Of a stretch of DNA of 7,939 nt, positions 1-6,835 are shown one piece after another. The stretch's first letter is position 1, and the number at the start of each line of letters is the position of its first letter. The notes beneath the pieces were generated by a model. It saw only the letters and a list, made by a program, of their open reading frames with translations, was not told the DNA's origin and made no database searches. This DNA comes from Thermogladius sp. (GTDB taxonomy: Archaea; Thermoproteota; Thermoprotei_A; Sulfolobales; Desulfurococcaceae). The stretch spans positions 1 through 7,939 of the forward strand of contig WYEE01000097.1 in NCBI GenBank assembly GCA_009904025.1, written 5' to 3'. A program made the position numbers and the translations under genes.

Positions 1-1
1 T

Positions 2-334
2 AAGAAGCCGTGGCGTGTCGTGGTCGTCTCGGTTGCCAGGAGTGTTGACAACACTATCCTGGCGAAGCTGAGGACTACCGCCGAGAGGGAGTCGGCTTAC
101 ACATACATCAGGGTGAGGGGGGTCGAGGAGGCCGAGCCCTTCGCTCTCACAAGCCTCGCCCAGGTCTCCGATTTATTTGAGAGCGAGAGGAGACTCCTAG
201 AACAACTCCTGCCGAGATACGGCTTAAAAATACCCCCTGATAGAGTGCAGGAGCTCATAGACCTTGTCTCCAGGGGGGTTCCCGTGGAGGAGGTTATCAG
301 AGAATTATTGAAGGCGGTGGATGAAGTTGAGTAA
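2..334 (+). CDS. mre11: Probable Mre11 C-terminal fragment (5' end outside window)
   Basis: This is the last 110 codons of a gene that enters from the left edge; the frame is open from base 2 (KKPWRVVVVSV...), so the GTG at 20 is probably internal. The phosphoesterase domain of Mre11 is not in view. What remains is a beta-rich stretch ending in a YIRVRG strand, compatible with the Mre11 capping domain, then about 60 residues of charged helices (from LTSLAQVSDLF to the end, broken at GLKIPPD). These fit the C-terminal helix-loop-helix that in archaeal Mre11 binds the base of the Rad50 coiled coil. The gene overlaps nurA by 14 bases and lies in a block with herA and rad50, where Mre11 is the one expected partner otherwise missing. 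The identification rests mainly on this context, since the fragment has no catalytic motif. Confidence 0.7.
   Translation, partial: KKPWRVVVVSVARSVDNTILAKLRTTAERESAYTYIRVRGVEEAEPFALTSLAQVSDLFESERRLLEQLLPRYGLKIPPDRVQELIDLVSRGVPVEEVIRELLKAVDEVE
316..320 (+). promoter_or_regulatory. Weak ribosome-binding site at the nurA start
   Basis: GGTGG touches the ATG at 321, which is too close for a normal Shine-Dalgarno, but it lies 6 bases before an in-frame TTG at 327 (codon 3). Translation may therefore start at 327, or nurA may be translated by reinitiation after the overlapping upstream gene stops at 334. An in-frame TGA at 309 rules out any earlier start. Confidence 0.35.
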
Positions 335-1628
335 GACCCCTACGCTAGAGGAGAGGTTGAAGGCTGTTGTGAGAGTCATGGTTGAAGACTACAGGGGGCT
401 GGGCGAACTAGACATCTTTAAAGTCAGAGATGAGTTCTTCCGAAGCTTCTACGAGCCAGCAGGCTTCGGGGAGGGGTTGGACTACCCTATAGTCTTCGTC
501 GACTCAGGCCACACGGGTAAGGCTTATTCGACGGACAGCTTCAGTTTCACCCTCATGAACCTTGGCGCCGTTGTTAGAAGGGGCTCTAACCTAGAGTACA
601 TTACAAACTCGTCTGGGGCGCCCGAGGTTGAAAGCTACGCCGTCTACTCTTCCATAACACCCCTGGGGTTCAGGGTTCTTATCGAACCCCTGGACGAGAG
701 GCAACTACTAGTGGAGTCCGAGAGGGCCGGCGAGGTATCCGATATGCTTTCCTCCCTGATAACACAGGGGCTGGACAGCGCATTCGGGATCAGCCTGGGT
801 GCCTGGGAGAGGAAGATAAGGTACTTCAATAGGATGGCCAACTACATCATATCCCTCATGGAGCTATCCTACTGTGTGAAAGCGCTTGAAAGGATCCCGG
901 GCTCCATCTGCGTCCTCGACGGGACTCTCGTGAGATGGTATGGTGCGGGCGGGATGCCGAGGAGAATAGGGTTCGACGGGCTGGATATCGTGAGCCTGCT
1001 CACCGGGGTGAACAAGGACAGGATTATAAACGAGTTCCTGGGCAGGGTCTACGGGCTCGCTAAATCGACTAAGTTCACGACTATTGCCAGGAGCAGGAGG
1101 TTGCTGGAGGGCAGGGGTGGATACGGATCCATCAGCGTTGGGAGCGTTAGGAGGGCTTCAGACGTACTGGAGGGTGTCTACGCGAAGGATCCCGGTGTCG
1201 CCGAGAAACTCCTCCACACGGTGGTCGCACCTGTCTACGGCAGGCACGGCGTTTACGCGTTGAGAACACCTCTCTCAGTGGACGGCGTCAACATCTACGT
1301 GTTCAGCCTCTACACGAGAAGCCCCTTGATCAAGCTTAGGGAGGGGTTTGCGGTCGACGAGGCTAGCGTCGATGAGGCTTCGAAGAGGCTTGCGATGAGT
1401 GTCGGAGCCATCTTCTCTAAGCTGACGAAAGCGCCAGGCTACCCCCCACACGGCTTCATGGACGTAGACCAGCTTGTCAGGTTGAGGAAAGAGTATGTGA
1501 GGAAGAAGTTTGAGCCTAGGATGATAAGCTTCATAAGGGAGGTTTCAGGGAGGGCCAACCACCCCCTCCTGGAGGTTTTCAAGTATGAGGCCACGAAGAG
1601 GCTGGGTTACGTGAGGGGGTTTGCGTGA
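321..1628 (+). CDS. nurA: DNA end-resection nuclease NurA
   Basis: NurA is a Mn-dependent 5'-3' exonuclease/endonuclease that works with the HerA ring to resect double-strand breaks. The 435-residue product has the family layout: an N-terminal acidic motif IVFVDSG (D61, family VDGS-like), a helix with E181 lying 19 residues before a second motif CVLDGTL (D200), a LAKSTK motif near residues 247-252, and a C-terminal GYPPHGFMDVDQL segment (about 373-385). The 19-residue E-to-D spacing matches my recollection of the catalytic acids of Sulfolobus NurA. No signal peptide or membrane segment is seen, so it should be cytoplasmic. The upstream gene overlaps by 14 bases and herA begins inside the nurA stop (GTGA), so it is almost certainly co-transcribed with both. 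ATG 321 is the first possible start after an in-frame stop at 309; TTG 327 is an alternative. Confidence 0.93.
   Translation: MKLSKTPTLEERLKAVVRVMVEDYRGLGELDIFKVRDEFFRSFYEPAGFGEGLDYPIVFVDSGHTGKAYSTDSFSFTLMNLGAVVRRGSNLEYITNSSGAPEVESYAVYSSITPLGFRVLIEPLDERQLLVESERAGEVSDMLSSLITQGLDSAFGISLGAWERKIRYFNRMANYIISLMELSYCVKALERIPGSICVLDGTLVRWYGAGGMPRRIGFDGLDIVSLLTGVNKDRIINEFLGRVYGLAKSTKFTTIARSRRLLEGRGGYGSISVGSVRRASDVLEGVYAKDPGVAEKLLHTVVAPVYGRHGVYALRTPLSVDGVNIYVFSLYTRSPLIKLREGFAVDEASVDEASKRLAMSVGAIFSKLTKAPGYPPHGFMDVDQLVRLRKEYVRKKFEPRMISFIREVSGRANHPLLEVFKYEATKRLGYVRGFA
1613..1619 (+). promoter_or_regulatory. Ribosome-binding site for herA
   Basis: The purine run GAGGGGG sits 5 bases before the GTG at 1625, inside the 3' end of nurA. 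It supports the GTG start that overlaps the nurA TGA by 4 bases. Confidence 0.55.
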
Positions 1629-3607
1629 GCCCGGTTGGTTTCATAGCTGGGTGGAGGGAAAACAAGGTTTTAATACATTTCAAAAGAGAGTTCACTCCGA
1701 GCATAGGCGACTTCTATTATGTTAGTCAAGCCGGCAGGAAAACCCTACTACAGCTGACAACACTGAGTAGCTGGATGGAGGCTTTGACTCCTGGGATCGA
1801 GGCGCACCACGAGTCAGCTGTCTTCGAGGACGCTTTCACCCAGACGGGGCTGGCTGAGGCCTTCCTTGAGTACGATGAGGGTAGAGGAGTCCTATACACC
1901 CCGTCAACATTGCCCAGGCCCGGTAGCGAGGTGTATAAAATAGACCCCTCGGATAAAGAGAGCTCCCAGCTTATGAGCAGGGTCAGCGAGGCATCTGGGG
2001 AGGGTGTGCCGGCGTGCCTTCTCAGAGCAGGCCTCGCCCCACACCCCAAGCTGAGGGAGAGAGCGTACTTTAGAAACTCAAGGATTAGGCTCCCCCTAGG
2101 CAGGATCATACCCAAGCATGTGCTGGTGAACGGCCAGACGGGCGCGGGGAAGACGACTGGTGTTAAAGGGCTTATCGTTTCATCCATAGCCTACCCGGCA
2201 TCCCCGTTGACTTGGATTATACTGGACAGGCACGGCGAGTACTCGGGGGCGTCGGGCGAGCTGGGTTTCAGGGGGGCTGTAGAGAAGGCTATGGCGGTCG
2301 GTGGGGGCGTGGCGTTGGAGACCGTGGTCCTGGACTACAAGATGGGGGTCGCCGGTGGGGGGATTAAAGCCACCCCTATAGCGCTATCCGACATCGACGT
2401 GCCGGACATCGCTATAGCACTCGACCTCAGCGACGATGATGCAGCGTTGGTGGAGGACCTGCTAGACGCTTTAGCAATCGTTGTCTCCCAGGCGTGCGGT
2501 GCGGGTGGTTTAACGCAGGCTGTCTGCAACCAGTTCATCTCGACAGCAGGCGACGCGGTCACCCCTAAGGGCGACATACTCGCATTATACCTCTTGATCT
2601 TCGACAACCTAATTAGATCCGAGGCGGCCGCTAAAGCTTCTGGAGGAGAGAAAACTATAGGGTTCCACAGGTACCTGCTTGAGAGAGGGTTCAGCAGCGT
2701 CCTGCAACTGAGGAGGCTGAAGAGGATTATCACCTCGGCCCTCAACATAAAGACTAGGCCGAAGCAGTACGGGGATTCGAAGAGGCTTGTCTACGTTGTC
2801 GACGACTCACTAAGCGTCTTCAAGACAGCGAGCTTCCTCAAAGACCCCGACGCTGTCTCCGCGATACTCCACGCGTTGCTTACAACCGTCCACAGGGATT
2901 CCGGGGGTATAACCTCTGCCATCTACCGTTTTCTACCGGGGAGCGCCAAATTCATTGAGGAGTTGAAGTCTAAGCTGAGGGAGATATCATTCACGGAGCA
3001 ACCGGGCTTGACGTTATCCGACCTCGTTGGCAGGGTTGACGAGGGAGGGGTCTTCATAGTGGACTTGTCGAGGATTAGTGCTAGAGAAGGCGACCTTGTC
3101 GCGCTGTCCCTGGCTAGGCGTCTCCTCGAGGAGAGGATGTCTAAGGGGCCGCTGGAAGCATCCAGGAGCCCCCCGATCGCAGTTGTATCCGAGGAGGCCC
3201 CGCTGTATTTGAGCAGTGAGAGAGTTCGCTCGGTCTACAACTCGTTCGCTAGGATCGCGAGAGAGGGGAGGAAGTTCAATATCGGTCTCATCGCTATAAC
3301 CCAGATGGCGACATTAATGGACAGGCAGATCCTAGCAAACTTCAACACAGTTATAGCCATGAGAACAAGCCATACACCAGACCTCGACTACTTCAGCAAC
3401 ATCGGTATCCCGCGTGAGACACTGCCCTTCCTGAACGAGAGGGAGGCCTACTTGTACTCCGTCGACATACCGATAAAGAGGCCTATACCGGTTTACATCC
3501 CAGCCGACTTCGAGGCAGACCTGATAATAGGGGAGAAAGCTAAGACCGCTGAAATCTCCGCTAGCGAGAGGGTTTACAAGGCTCTCACCGAGGGAGAGGA
3601 TTCTTGA
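1625..3607 (+). CDS. herA: HerA DNA translocase/helicase ATPase
   Basis: HerA is a hexameric FtsK/VirB4-like ATPase that encircles and pumps duplex DNA and activates NurA. The N-terminal ~100 residues (start VGFIAGW, then GDFYYV near 28-33) fit the HAS beta-barrel. Walker A is GQTGAGKT at 170-177, followed by the strand and motif WIILDRHGEYSG (197-208). The Walker B region is IAVVSEEAPLYL (518-529, acids E523/E524). The family's REGRKFNIGLIAITQ block lies at 546-560, with R546/R549 as arginine-finger candidates and Q560 as sensor, followed by NTVIAMR. At 660 residues it is long (Sulfolobus HerA is about 500); the extra length lies mainly between residues 205 and 470, in the usual helical insertion. 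The GTG start overlaps the nurA stop, and rad50 starts within the herA stop (TTGA). The EEAP sequence replaces the usual EEAH. Assignment is firm from motifs and context. Confidence 0.93.
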   Translation: MSPVGFIAGWRENKVLIHFKREFTPSIGDFYYVSQAGRKTLLQLTTLSSWMEALTPGIEAHHESAVFEDAFTQTGLAEAFLEYDEGRGVLYTPSTLPRPGSEVYKIDPSDKESSQLMSRVSEASGEGVPACLLRAGLAPHPKLRERAYFRNSRIRLPLGRIIPKHVLVNGQTGAGKTTGVKGLIVSSIAYPASPLTWIILDRHGEYSGASGELGFRGAVEKAMAVGGGVALETVVLDYKMGVAGGGIKATPIALSDIDVPDIAIALDLSDDDAALVEDLLDALAIVVSQACGAGGLTQAVCNQFISTAGDAVTPKGDILALYLLIFDNLIRSEAAAKASGGEKTIGFHRYLLERGFSSVLQLRRLKRIITSALNIKTRPKQYGDSKRLVYVVDDSLSVFKTASFLKDPDAVSAILHALLTTVHRDSGGITSAIYRFLPGSAKFIEELKSKLREISFTEQPGLTLSDLVGRVDEGGVFIVDLSRISAREGDLVALSLARRLLEERMSKGPLEASRSPPIAVVSEEAPLYLSSERVRSVYNSFARIAREGRKFNIGLIAITQMATLMDRQILANFNTVIAMRTSHTPDLDYFSNIGIPRETLPFLNEREAYLYSVDIPIKRPIPVYIPADFEADLIIGEKAKTAEISASERVYKALTEGEDS

Positions 3608-5874
3608 GGATACTGGGGGTCTACCTCGAGAACATCAGGAGCTTCCGTAGGGGTGTAATAGTATTCCCCGCCCAGGGTATAACTGTTATACAGGGTGAGG
3701 TTGGATCCGGTAAGACAAGCATACTTATGTCTATAGCATACGCTTTCGAGACCCCGGTGAGCGGTAGAGTAGAGTTCGCGGAGGCGTTCGCCACCCCCCA
3801 GCCGAAGCACCTTCTCAGGACAGGCGAGTCGAGGGGTTTAATCAGAGTCCTGGTTAAACAGGGCGGGAGACTCTACCTGCTTGAGAGGGTCCTCGAGAGG
3901 GTTGGGGACAAGGTTCAGAACACTGGTAACACTATCCACGTCTACGAGCTCACAGCCGAGCAGGGTAAGACGAGTGTTAAAGCCGTCCAGAGGCTGAGGT
4001 TGAGCTCTAGCGAGTATGCGGAGAAGTTGAAGAGCATCCTTGGCCTAGTGGAGAAGAGCGGGAGGCAGAAGCCCGAGGTTTTCACCAATATAATCTACTC
4101 GCCGCAGTTCAATTTGACGAGGATTATAGAGCTAGACCCGTCGAAGAGACGCGAGGTTGTAGAGATTGCTCTGGGTTTATCGAGGTATACTGATTTCAGG
4201 AGTAACATCGGAAAGATCCTGGATGCCTTTAACGACAAGATCACAAGAGCTCAAGTAGAGCTGGGGAGAATGGAGGATATGTTGAGAAGCCTTGACAAAC
4301 AGGGTTTAGAGGCTAGAGTCAGGGAGATTGAGGCTGAGAGGAGCCGCGTGAAAAGAGAGTTGGAGGAAGTGTCCTCGCTAAGAGAGAAATTGGAGAAGGA
4401 GTTCAACGAGTTGAACGGCGAAGTGTCAAAGCTAAACTCCGCAATACAGAAGAAAAATGAGGATATATTGAGTATTAGAAAGCAGGCTGAGGAAGTTAAG
4501 AGGAGGGTGGAGGAGGTTAAGAGAAGGGTAGAGCCAGCCTTAAGCACTCTAGGAGTTGATCTCTCTCAAATCGAGGATCAGATCGAGGATTTGATGAAGA
4601 GGGTTGAAGAGGATATTAAGACGCTCCAGTCAACTGAAGACAGGTATATGGATGATAGGAAGAGCTTGGAGGAAAAAGAGAAGAACGTGGTAGGCCTGAT
4701 TAGAAATCTCGAAGGAAATATCAACGTGCTTAAGAGGGAACTGGAAAAAGCTGAATTAGAGTACAGGGATAAAGAGGAGATCATCAAGCAGGGTGTATGC
4801 CCTGTCTGCGGGCAGAGGATACCTCACGAGCACGGGGAGAAGCTCTTAGCAGACCTCAGGGAGAAGATTGAGAGCAAGAGAAGGGAGATCGGGGAGTATA
4901 AAAAACAGCTTGAGGAAGCGAGGGCTGAGATGGAGAGGGTTAGGGGAGAGAGAAACGAGCTTGAGGAAAAGTGGAGGGATTTGAGAAACAGGCTTGACAG
5001 GGCTAGAAAGATCAAGGAGCTTCTAATCGAGTTGAAGAATTGGAAGGAACGGGAGAAGGAGGTTGCTTCAAGCGAGGAGCAGATTAAGAGTATGGAGGAG
5101 GAGATCGAGAGGCTAAGAAGGGATTTGGACGCTAGGCTTGAGAGCCTTAGCGAGGTCAAGAAAAAACTAGATGAGGCCAGGGAGAGGGAGATGAATATCC
5201 GCCTGAGGCTCAGAGAGCTGGAGGTTGAGCTCAACATCTTGAACAAGCAACTCCAGAATATAGCTGCCCTCGAGGGGAGGTTGAAGGAGCTTAGACGTGA
5301 TGTGAGTAGGCTGATGACCGGGAGAGAGATTGCAAGGAGGATGGCCTACATCGTGGACGAGATAAGCAGGATCCTAGCCCAAGAGGCTTTCAGGTTTGTC
5401 TCAACCAGGTTCGCGGAGTTATTCTCAAGCCTCTCACCTGACAACACTCTCTCCATCGAGCTAAGCAACGACTACGACATTATCTTCATCTACAACACTG
5501 AGAGGGGGAGGGGGCAGGTGCTTCTACCCAGCGGTGGCCAGCAGTCCGTTGCATCCCTCGCGTTGAGGCTGGCGGTCAACCAGGCTCTAAGGGCTTTGAG
5601 CCCTAGGTTCAAGGATTCAACACTACTACTCGACGAACCCACGATAGGTTTAAGCAGGGAGCTCGTCGGGAGATTGAAGGGCCTCCTCAGCGAGTTGAAC
5701 GAGAAGCAGAGAGCCCACATCATAGTTGTCACACACGACGAGGAGTTACTGGACGCCGGCTCCACGAGGATTAGGCTGGCACTACGCGGAGGCGCGACCA
5801 CAGTGACATACGAGGGCGAGATAGACGAGGAGTACATGGAGTTTGTGCAGAGGATACTTGAGAAGCCGGTCTAG
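3604..5874 (+). CDS. rad50: DNA double-strand break repair ATPase Rad50
   Basis: Rad50 is the ATPase of the Mre11-Rad50 complex; ATP-driven head engagement and long coiled-coil arms control Mre11 nuclease access to DNA ends. The N-terminal lobe starts RILGVYLENIRSF and carries Walker A GEVGSGKT (31-38) and a Q-loop in YSPQFN (Q168). Heptad-like, Glu/Lys/Arg-rich coiled coils run about 205-395 and 412-580, joined by the zinc hook CPVCG (C399, C402), which dimerises Rad50 through Zn. The C-terminal lobe has the signature LPSGGQQ (641-647), Walker B TLLLDEP (673-679, D677/E678) and H-loop VVTHDE (H711). At 756 residues it is shorter than the ~880 of Pyrococcus, implying shorter arms. The D-loop reads IGLSRE, without the usual Asp. 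The TTG start overlaps the herA stop by 4 bases; GAGAGGA at 3594-3600 may be its ribosome-binding site. It is the last gene of the operon. Confidence 0.97.
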   Translation: MRILGVYLENIRSFRRGVIVFPAQGITVIQGEVGSGKTSILMSIAYAFETPVSGRVEFAEAFATPQPKHLLRTGESRGLIRVLVKQGGRLYLLERVLERVGDKVQNTGNTIHVYELTAEQGKTSVKAVQRLRLSSSEYAEKLKSILGLVEKSGRQKPEVFTNIIYSPQFNLTRIIELDPSKRREVVEIALGLSRYTDFRSNIGKILDAFNDKITRAQVELGRMEDMLRSLDKQGLEARVREIEAERSRVKRELEEVSSLREKLEKEFNELNGEVSKLNSAIQKKNEDILSIRKQAEEVKRRVEEVKRRVEPALSTLGVDLSQIEDQIEDLMKRVEEDIKTLQSTEDRYMDDRKSLEEKEKNVVGLIRNLEGNINVLKRELEKAELEYRDKEEIIKQGVCPVCGQRIPHEHGEKLLADLREKIESKRREIGEYKKQLEEARAEMERVRGERNELEEKWRDLRNRLDRARKIKELLIELKNWKEREKEVASSEEQIKSMEEEIERLRRDLDARLESLSEVKKKLDEAREREMNIRLRLRELEVELNILNKQLQNIAALEGRLKELRRDVSRLMTGREIARRMAYIVDEISRILAQEAFRFVSTRFAELFSSLSPDNTLSIELSNDYDIIFIYNTERGRGQVLLPSGGQQSVASLALRLAVNQALRALSPRFKDSTLLLDEPTIGLSRELVGRLKGLLSELNEKQRAHIIVVTHDEELLDAGSTRIRLALRGGATTVTYEGEIDEEYMEFVQRILEKPV

Positions 5875-5884
5875 CCCCTAGGGG
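5875..5884. repeat. 10-bp perfect palindrome just after the rad50 stop
   Basis: CCCCTAGGGG begins at the first base after the rad50 TAG. It is too short and loopless for a strong hairpin and has no T-run after it, so a terminator role is not supported. It may be chance in GC-rich DNA. Confidence 0.3.
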
Positions 5885-5938
5885 TCAGCCCTGGCCACTC
5901 TCCTCATAGGCTAAACAGCCTCGAGGAAAGGGTTTGCA

Positions 5939-5953
5939 CTCCTCATCGAGGAG
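5939..5953. repeat. Inverted repeat between convergent genes
   Basis: CTCCTC and GAGGAG form a perfect 6-bp stem around ATC. The same bases could pair otherwise: CCTCGA at 5919-5924 is complementary to TCGAGG at 5946-5951. The octamer CTCCTCAT also occurs as a direct repeat at 5900-5907 and 5939-5946. The site lies in the 116-bp gap between the ends of rad50 and the minus-strand hydrolase gene, so a transcript-end structure for either is possible. No clear T-rich tract follows on the plus strand. Confidence 0.35.
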
Positions 5954-5990
5954 AAAGGGATTGATTAAACCCGGCTTAAATGTTGTTCTG

Positions 5991-6689
5991 CTAGATTGAG
6001 TATGACCTGCAGAGAGCGGGTTCTTCGCGCACCAGCCCGAGTAGCCTCCCATACTGGAGAGCAGCCCCGCCGCTACAGTGAAGGGGTATTAGCCCCCTCA
6101 CACCAAGCCTCTTCAACTCCATTACCACGCTCCTAACCTTGTATTCGGGTTGGTCGGAGAGGTGGAGGCCCCCGATAACTCTCTCAACCTTGAACCCTCT
6201 TGAAGCCGCCTTCCCCACCATGTAGTGTACACCAGGGTGGCTGCACCCCACAAGCATGGTGGAACCGCTGGTGGACTCAAGGATGAGGGATTGCTCTGAG
6301 ATAGCGGACTCCGGGTATGCCATAACATATGCTCCACCCCCCAATTCCTGGAGGTCTCTTACAACCACAACATTCTCGAATCCAATTGAGTGAAGCCAGC
6401 TAACCAAACCCCTGTGTTGCCCGTAGGGGACGTACACGGGTATGTTTCGAGCTGGGAGCCCTCTCAAACCCCCAGTGTGGTCTAGGTGAGCGTGGCTCAC
6501 TACAACAGCGTTCAAGCTCTTCAACTCAACGCCTACCACCCTAGCGTTGTTCAATAAAACATCCGGGCTACTGCCCGCATCAAAAAGAAGTCTGAAACCA
6601 CCCTGTTGAACAAGGAGGGAGAGGCCGAAGCCTTTTATGCAACCCGGGTTTGGAGACGGGAGGTCATCGTAGAGAACAGTAACCTCCAC
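5991..6689 (-). CDS. Metallo-beta-lactamase-fold hydrolase, COG1237/MJ0301-like
   Basis: The 232-residue protein has the di-metal binding pattern of the MBL superfamily: LLFDAG (34-39), SHAHLDHTGG (H66, H68, D70, H71), GCSHPGV (H151), GGLHL (H176) and a C-terminal PLHCSG (H204). The GCSHPG, GGLHL and PLHC set is characteristic of the COG1237 group, whose Methanocaldococcus member MJ0301 is annotated as a dihydropterin ribofuranosylaminobenzene phosphate synthase-like enzyme; the natural substrate in this organism cannot be read from sequence. No signal peptide or membrane segment is seen, so it is likely cytoplasmic. The GTG start at 6689 is supported by an AGGAGG 7 bases upstream. It converges on rad50 and diverges from the amylase gene, so it is a separate transcription unit and probably unrelated to the repair operon. 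Confidence 0.88.
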   Translation of the reverse strand: MEVTVLYDDLPSPNPGCIKGFGLSLLVQQGGFRLLFDAGSSPDVLLNNARVVGVELKSLNAVVVSHAHLDHTGGLRGLPARNIPVYVPYGQHRGLVSWLHSIGFENVVVVRDLQELGGGAYVMAYPESAISEQSLILESTSGSTMLVGCSHPGVHYMVGKAASRGFKVERVIGGLHLSDQPEYKVRSVVMELKRLGVRGLIPLHCSGGAALQYGRLLGLVREEPALCRSYSI

Positions 6690-6696
6690 GCCAAAC

Positions 6697-6702
6697 CCTC
6701 CT
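6697..6702 (-). promoter_or_regulatory. Shine-Dalgarno for the MBL hydrolase gene
   Basis: On the minus strand AGGAGG lies 7 bases before the GTG start at 6689. This is a near-perfect archaeal ribosome-binding site and fixes that start. Confidence 0.75.
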
Positions 6703-6734
6703 GAAACAACCTGGAAATAGTATCACCTGGGGGC

Positions 6735-6742
6735 GATAAATA
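6735..6742. promoter_or_regulatory. Candidate shared TATA element of divergent genes
   Basis: GATAAATA (plus) / TATTTATC (minus) is an AT-rich island in GC-rich surroundings, flanked by the inverted repeat GGCG (6732-6735) and CGCC (6745-6748). Read leftward, a start site about 26 bases away near 6713 would leave a leader of about 24 bases holding the AGGAGG of the hydrolase gene, which is a good fit. Read rightward, it would start the amylase transcript near 6765, some 70 bases before its TTG. Placement is inferred from usual archaeal spacing. Confidence 0.45.
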
Positions 6743-6764
6743 CCCGCCTAACACAGTGCGCAAG

Positions 6765-6778
6765 CCCCTGTTACGGGG
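6765..6778. repeat. Small inverted repeat in the amylase leader region
   Basis: CCCC-TGTTAC-GGGG is a 4-bp GC stem with a 6-base loop, near the transcription start predicted from the TATA element at 6735-6742. It could be an operator half-site pair or chance; nothing else supports a role. Confidence 0.2.
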
Positions 6779-6780
6779 AT

Positions 6781-6788
6781 TATTATTA
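6781..6788 (+). promoter_or_regulatory. Alternative TATA-like element for the amylase gene
   Basis: TATTATTA lies about 50 bases before the TTG start. Transcription from near 6811 would give a leader of about 25 bases containing the GAGGT site. It competes with the element at 6735-6742 as the amylase promoter, and sequence alone does not decide between them. Confidence 0.3.
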
Positions 6789-6826
6789 CTGCGAAAGAAG
6801 CATTCTTCAAGCCTAGTACCGGGGTA

Positions 6827-6831
6827 GAGGT
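6827..6831 (+). promoter_or_regulatory. Ribosome-binding site supporting the amylase TTG start
   Basis: GAGGT lies 4 bases before the TTG at 6836, matching part of the archaeal GGAGGTGA core. The frame is open back to a TAA at 6749 but has no ATG, GTG or TTG before 6836, so this site helps choose the start. Confidence 0.5.
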
Positions 6832-6835
6832 AGTC

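Noticed and set aside
20..334. A separate small 104-residue gene starting at GTG 20
   Set aside because: The frame remains open to the window edge with protein-like sequence before the GTG, so it is better read as the tail of a longer gene, probably mre11.
1726..2748. Two long minus-strand frames (153 and 137 codons) inside herA
   Set aside because: They lie wholly opposite a well-supported gene, have no recognisable motif, and are Ser/Pro/Leu-rich as expected from antisense of GC-rich archaeal coding sequence.
3574..3810. Minus-strand frame of 78 codons across the herA/rad50 junction
   Set aside because: It overlaps the rad50 Walker A coding region in antisense and shows no ribosome-binding site or motif.
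4251..5246. Minus-strand frames opposite the rad50 coiled coil, very rich in Ser and Leu
   Set aside because: Antisense of repeated Glu, Lys and Arg codons gives Ser/Leu/Phe strings; they are composition shadows, not membrane proteins.
4251..5250. Repeated GAGG/AGGA motifs as a possible DNA repeat array
   Set aside because: They come from Glu/Arg/Lys codons of the coiled coil; there is no fixed unit length at the DNA level.
5965..5979. Near-palindrome TTAAACCCGGCTTAA downstream of the hydrolase stop
   Set aside because: It has a mismatch in the DNA, leaves no room for a loop in RNA, and lacks a following T-run, so I do not call it a terminator.
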